Source of the DNA: Methanomicrobiales archaeon
Lineage (GTDB): Archaea; Halobacteriota; Methanomicrobia; Methanomicrobiales; Methanoculleaceae
Reading direction: 5' to 3'
Assembly (NCBI GenBank): GCA_012510335.1
Contig: JAAZIF010000130.1
Coordinates: 1-7,659, forward strand
Length of the DNA: 7,659 nt
Positions 5,999-7,659 of the stretch are shown here, one piece after another; within the stretch, counting starts at the first letter, position 1, and every line of letters starts with the position of its first letter. The notes beneath the pieces are model-generated. The model saw only the letters and a program-made list of their open reading frames with translations, did no database searches and was not told where the DNA came from. The position numbers and the translations under genes were made by a program.

Positions 5999-7251
5999 AC
6001 CCACTCGAGTTCCGGGGTGGCGCCGGCCGACGGGATGCCGTACTGGACGATCGGCACCCACCGGTAGGTGTTACCATCGGCACCCACCATCCAGAAGGTG
6101 TAGTGCGCACTCGACAGGTCGCCGGCATTGTTCAGGCGCATCGGACCGAATATGGGACCGCCGGACTCCCCTGCGGTCCTCTCAAGTGTGGTCTTCAGCA
6201 TGGCGGTATCTGCGGCACCGGCATCCGTCCGGGCCATGGCGATGATCCAGAGTGTATCATAGGTCACGAGGCTGTAACCGTCAGGATGCCGCCAGAGGAT
6301 CTCACGTATCTTCTTGACGGTAGCTGTATTCGATGCGACATTCTCCTGTCTCCAGAGCGCCGGGCAGGTGAATCCCGTCTGTTCCGCAAAGCGGGCGGGC
6401 CTGCCCATCACCAGAACGTCGAGGAGGGCGCTTCCATCGCACCCATACCACCGGATCCCCGGCAGGTTCTGTGTCGTTGAGGCCGCATCCATGATCCTGT
6501 CCGCCTCATCGAGGCTGACCATGTAGACGGCGACCCTCTCTCTCCCATGCTCCGCGATCGCCCGGGCCGCCTGGAGATCGAGATCCGCTGCTATCGTGTC
6601 ATACTCCCCCTGATCCGGCGTATATCGAGCGCCGTCGAAGACCTTTCCACCTCCCCTCGCAAACGCCGCCGTCGTAAGTCTCTCCAGTTCATCGCCCCAG
6701 ACGTCGCCGCGCCAGACCGGTATAACCGCCGTTATCCCCTGCTCTTTCAGGTAGTATGCCATGACATCTGCCTGGTAGGTATCCGGCGGCACGAACCGGT
6801 ATATGTTGTCACCCGCAATCGCAAGCGACGGCGCCGTACTCATGGTGCTGATTATCAGGATCCCGTGCTCATCGGCATACATACGGATCACCTCGAGTTC
6901 GGCGCTGGTTCCGGGCCCTATAACAATCCTTGCCCCCTGCTTCTCAAGCGCCTGGAGTTTCTCCAGTGCGATAGCGGGATCCGCCTTTGTATCCTCGATG
7001 ATTATTCTGACACGGTGATTCGACCCGATCGAGGCAAAGTAGTCGTTGATATCACCGGCCGCCACATCCAGTGCGGCCCGACTCGCCTCCCCTCCTCCGG
7101 CGTAATCACCGGTGAGGGGCAGGAGAGCGCCAACGACGATTTCAGAAACACTCTCAGGCCCTTCAGGGATCCTCTCAGATTCCATGCATCCGCCGGCAAA
7201 GACTGCCACTGCAAGGAGGAGAGAGACGAATATTACTGTAGATACTCTCAT
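5989..7251 (-). CDS. ABC-type branched-chain amino acid-like substrate-binding lipoprotein
   Basis: The 420-residue protein starts with a signal peptide: Met-Arg, a hydrophobic stretch (residues 5-19), then AGGC with Cys22 as the likely lipid-anchored residue. It should sit on the outer face of the membrane. The mature part is a type 1 periplasmic-binding fold of the LivJ group: IVVGALLPLTGDYAGGGEAS (38-57) opens lobe 1, the ligand-site segments GPGTSAE (112-118) and STMSTAPSL (135-143) match the Ser/Thr positions that hold the amino-acid head group, and YRFVPPDTYQADVMAYYL continues the family pattern. The family binds branched-chain amino acids, amides, urea or other small ligands and hands them to an ABC importer. 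The ligand here cannot be named. No permease or ATPase gene is in view on either side, so it may be an orphan receptor or serve a transporter elsewhere. The ATG at 7251 gives the complete signal peptide. No clear Shine-Dalgarno is seen. Confidence 0.9.
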   Translation of the reverse strand: MRVSTVIFVSLLLAVAVFAGGCMESERIPEGPESVSEIVVGALLPLTGDYAGGGEASRAALDVAAGDINDYFASIGSNHRVRIIIEDTKADPAIALEKLQALEKQGARIVIGPGTSAELEVIRMYADEHGILIISTMSTAPSLAIAGDNIYRFVPPDTYQADVMAYYLKEQGITAVIPVWRGDVWGDELERLTTAAFARGGGKVFDGARYTPDQGEYDTIAADLDLQAARAIAEHGRERVAVYMVSLDEADRIMDAASTTQNLPGIRWYGCDGSALLDVLVMGRPARFAEQTGFTCPALWRQENVASNTATVKKIREILWRHPDGYSLVTYDTLWIIAMARTDAGAADTAMLKTTLERTAGESGGPIFGPMRLNNAGDLSSAHYTFWMVGADGNTYRWVPIVQYGIPSAGATPELEWVGI

Positions 7252-7273
7252 AGGATTTACTCTTTGAACTGAA

Positions 7274-7287
7274 GATTAACCATTTCG
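7274..7287 (-). promoter_or_regulatory. Possible promoter of the binding-protein gene
   Basis: The minus strand reads CGAAATGGTTAATC: a BRE-like CGAAA followed by a weak TATA-like TTAAT centred near 7277. The normal spacing would put transcription start at about 7251, the ATG itself, giving a leaderless mRNA. That would explain the lack of a ribosome binding site. The box is a poor TATA match. Confidence 0.35.
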
Positions 7288-7329
7288 TTCTGGATCGCGG
7301 GCTGGCGGCGCGAAAACCCGCCTATCTCC

Positions 7330-7368
7330 AAAAATAGACAGAGAACGGGCTTATAGCCCCTCGTTCTC
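7330..7368 (-). terminator. Terminator-like hairpin over the stop codon of the SPFH gene
   Basis: GAGAACG (7341-7347) pairs with CGTTCTC (7362-7368). Inside it, GGCT (7348-7351) pairs with AGCC (7355-7358), leaving a three-base bulge. The TAA stop (7351-7353) lies at the tip. On the minus strand the stem is followed after six bases by TATTTTT (7330-7336), as in an intrinsic terminator. It separates this gene from the binding-protein gene. Confidence 0.6.
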
Positions 7369-7659
7369 CTCCGGGTGGATCATGGCGCCTGACTTCTTCT
7401 GCAGCTCCGCGTCGATATCGGTCTCGATGCTCTTTGCCGCCTCCTCAGCGGCCCGGAGATCCTCCCGGCTCGGTATATCCCCGAGTATATCCTCTGGCGG
7501 GATCTCCACGCCTTCAGGAACCTCCGGGGCTTCTAAGGTGGCGCCGAGGTACTCGGCGGCCTGTCTGACGATGGTCGAGACCTCGAAGGGGAATATGATC
7601 TTCGTCGCCTGACCTTCGGCCATCTTCTTTAGAGCGTCGAGCGAGAGCACCGTGATCGC
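7351..7659 (-). CDS. SPFH/band 7 (stomatin-like) protein, C-terminal part
   Basis: The frame is open to the right window edge, so the true start lies beyond 7659 and the GTG at 7650 is an internal valine. The visible 102 residues begin AITVLSLDALKKMAEGQATK followed by IIFPFEVSTIVRQAAEYLG, which matches the end of the SPFH domain in archaeal stomatin/slipin-like proteins, where the segment after the coiled coil ends in a hydrophobic 'ATKIIFPFE' strand. A hydrophilic, acidic tail of about 60 residues follows (PEVPEGVEIPPEDILGDIPS, then an alanine/glutamate-rich helix), with no membrane segment. Such proteins form membrane-bound oligomeric scaffolds and are often paired with an NfeD-type protease gene. 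Any such partner would have to lie right of the window, since the downstream gene is a binding protein. The family call is from memory of the motif, on a partial sequence. Confidence 0.75.
   Translation of the reverse strand, partial: AITVLSLDALKKMAEGQATKIIFPFEVSTIVRQAAEYLGATLEAPEVPEGVEIPPEDILGDIPSREDLRAAEEAAKSIETDIDAELQKKSGAMIHPEENEGL

Noticed and set aside
5935..7272. Long plus-strand open frames of 181 and 241 residues opposite the binding-protein gene
   Set aside because: The minus-strand gene has a signal peptide, lipobox and full family pattern; the plus frames are arginine/proline-rich shadows.
7648..7650. GTG at 7650 as the start of a 99-residue protein
   Set aside because: The frame and family sequence continue upstream to the window edge, so this is an internal valine of a larger SPFH protein.
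1..7659. CRISPR arrays, insertion sequences or integrated elements
   Set aside because: No regularly spaced direct repeats, no transposase or integrase sequence and no terminal repeats were seen.

Overview
The window is 7.7 kb of GC-rich archaeal chromosome. The gene content fits a methanogen of the Methanomicrobiales, with Methanoculleus or a relative as the best guess from protein style rather than from a marker gene. The archaeal signs are a RadA recombinase, a multi-OB-fold RPA, an archaeal-type HAD phosphatase, TATA/BRE-like promoters, a GGTGA-type ribosome binding site, and GTG/TTG starts with overlapping genes. Seven protein genes account for nearly all of it. The outermost two are cut by the window edges.

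Left part, plus strand (1-3556). The 3' part of a class I aminotransferase, probably LL-diaminopimelate aminotransferase (dapL), overlaps diaminopimelate decarboxylase (lysA) by the four bases GTGA. Together they carry out the late steps of lysine synthesis: tetrahydrodipicolinate to LL-DAP, then meso-DAP to lysine, with an epimerase needed in between. Ten bases after lysA comes a three-OB-fold ssDNA-binding protein (RPA) read from a TTG start.

Centre, plus strand (3557-5329). After a 101-base gap comes radA. It is broken as given by one missing base near 4466; the rest of RadA continues intact in another frame to 4631. The next gene, a phosphoglycolate-phosphatase-like HAD enzyme, starts inside the last codons of radA (GTGCTGA overlap). 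RPA, RadA and this phosphatase make a compact set with a possible DNA-repair theme.

Right part, minus strand (5305-7659). A small PRC-barrel protein converges on the phosphatase with a 25-base tail-to-tail overlap. It has a strong TATA region so close to its ATG that the mRNA should be leaderless or nearly so. Beyond it is a 426-base stretch without a convincing gene but with several inverted repeats and an A/T-run terminator candidate. Then come a lipoprotein-type branched-chain amino acid family binding protein with no transporter partners in view, and the C-terminal end of an SPFH/stomatin-like protein. Both of these last genes have a hairpin across the stop codon.

No mobile element, CRISPR array, tRNA or rRNA was found. 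The most notable points are the radA frame break, the rpa-radA-phosphatase arrangement, and the unexplained 5.56-5.99 kb intergenic region. No novel multi-gene system is evident.
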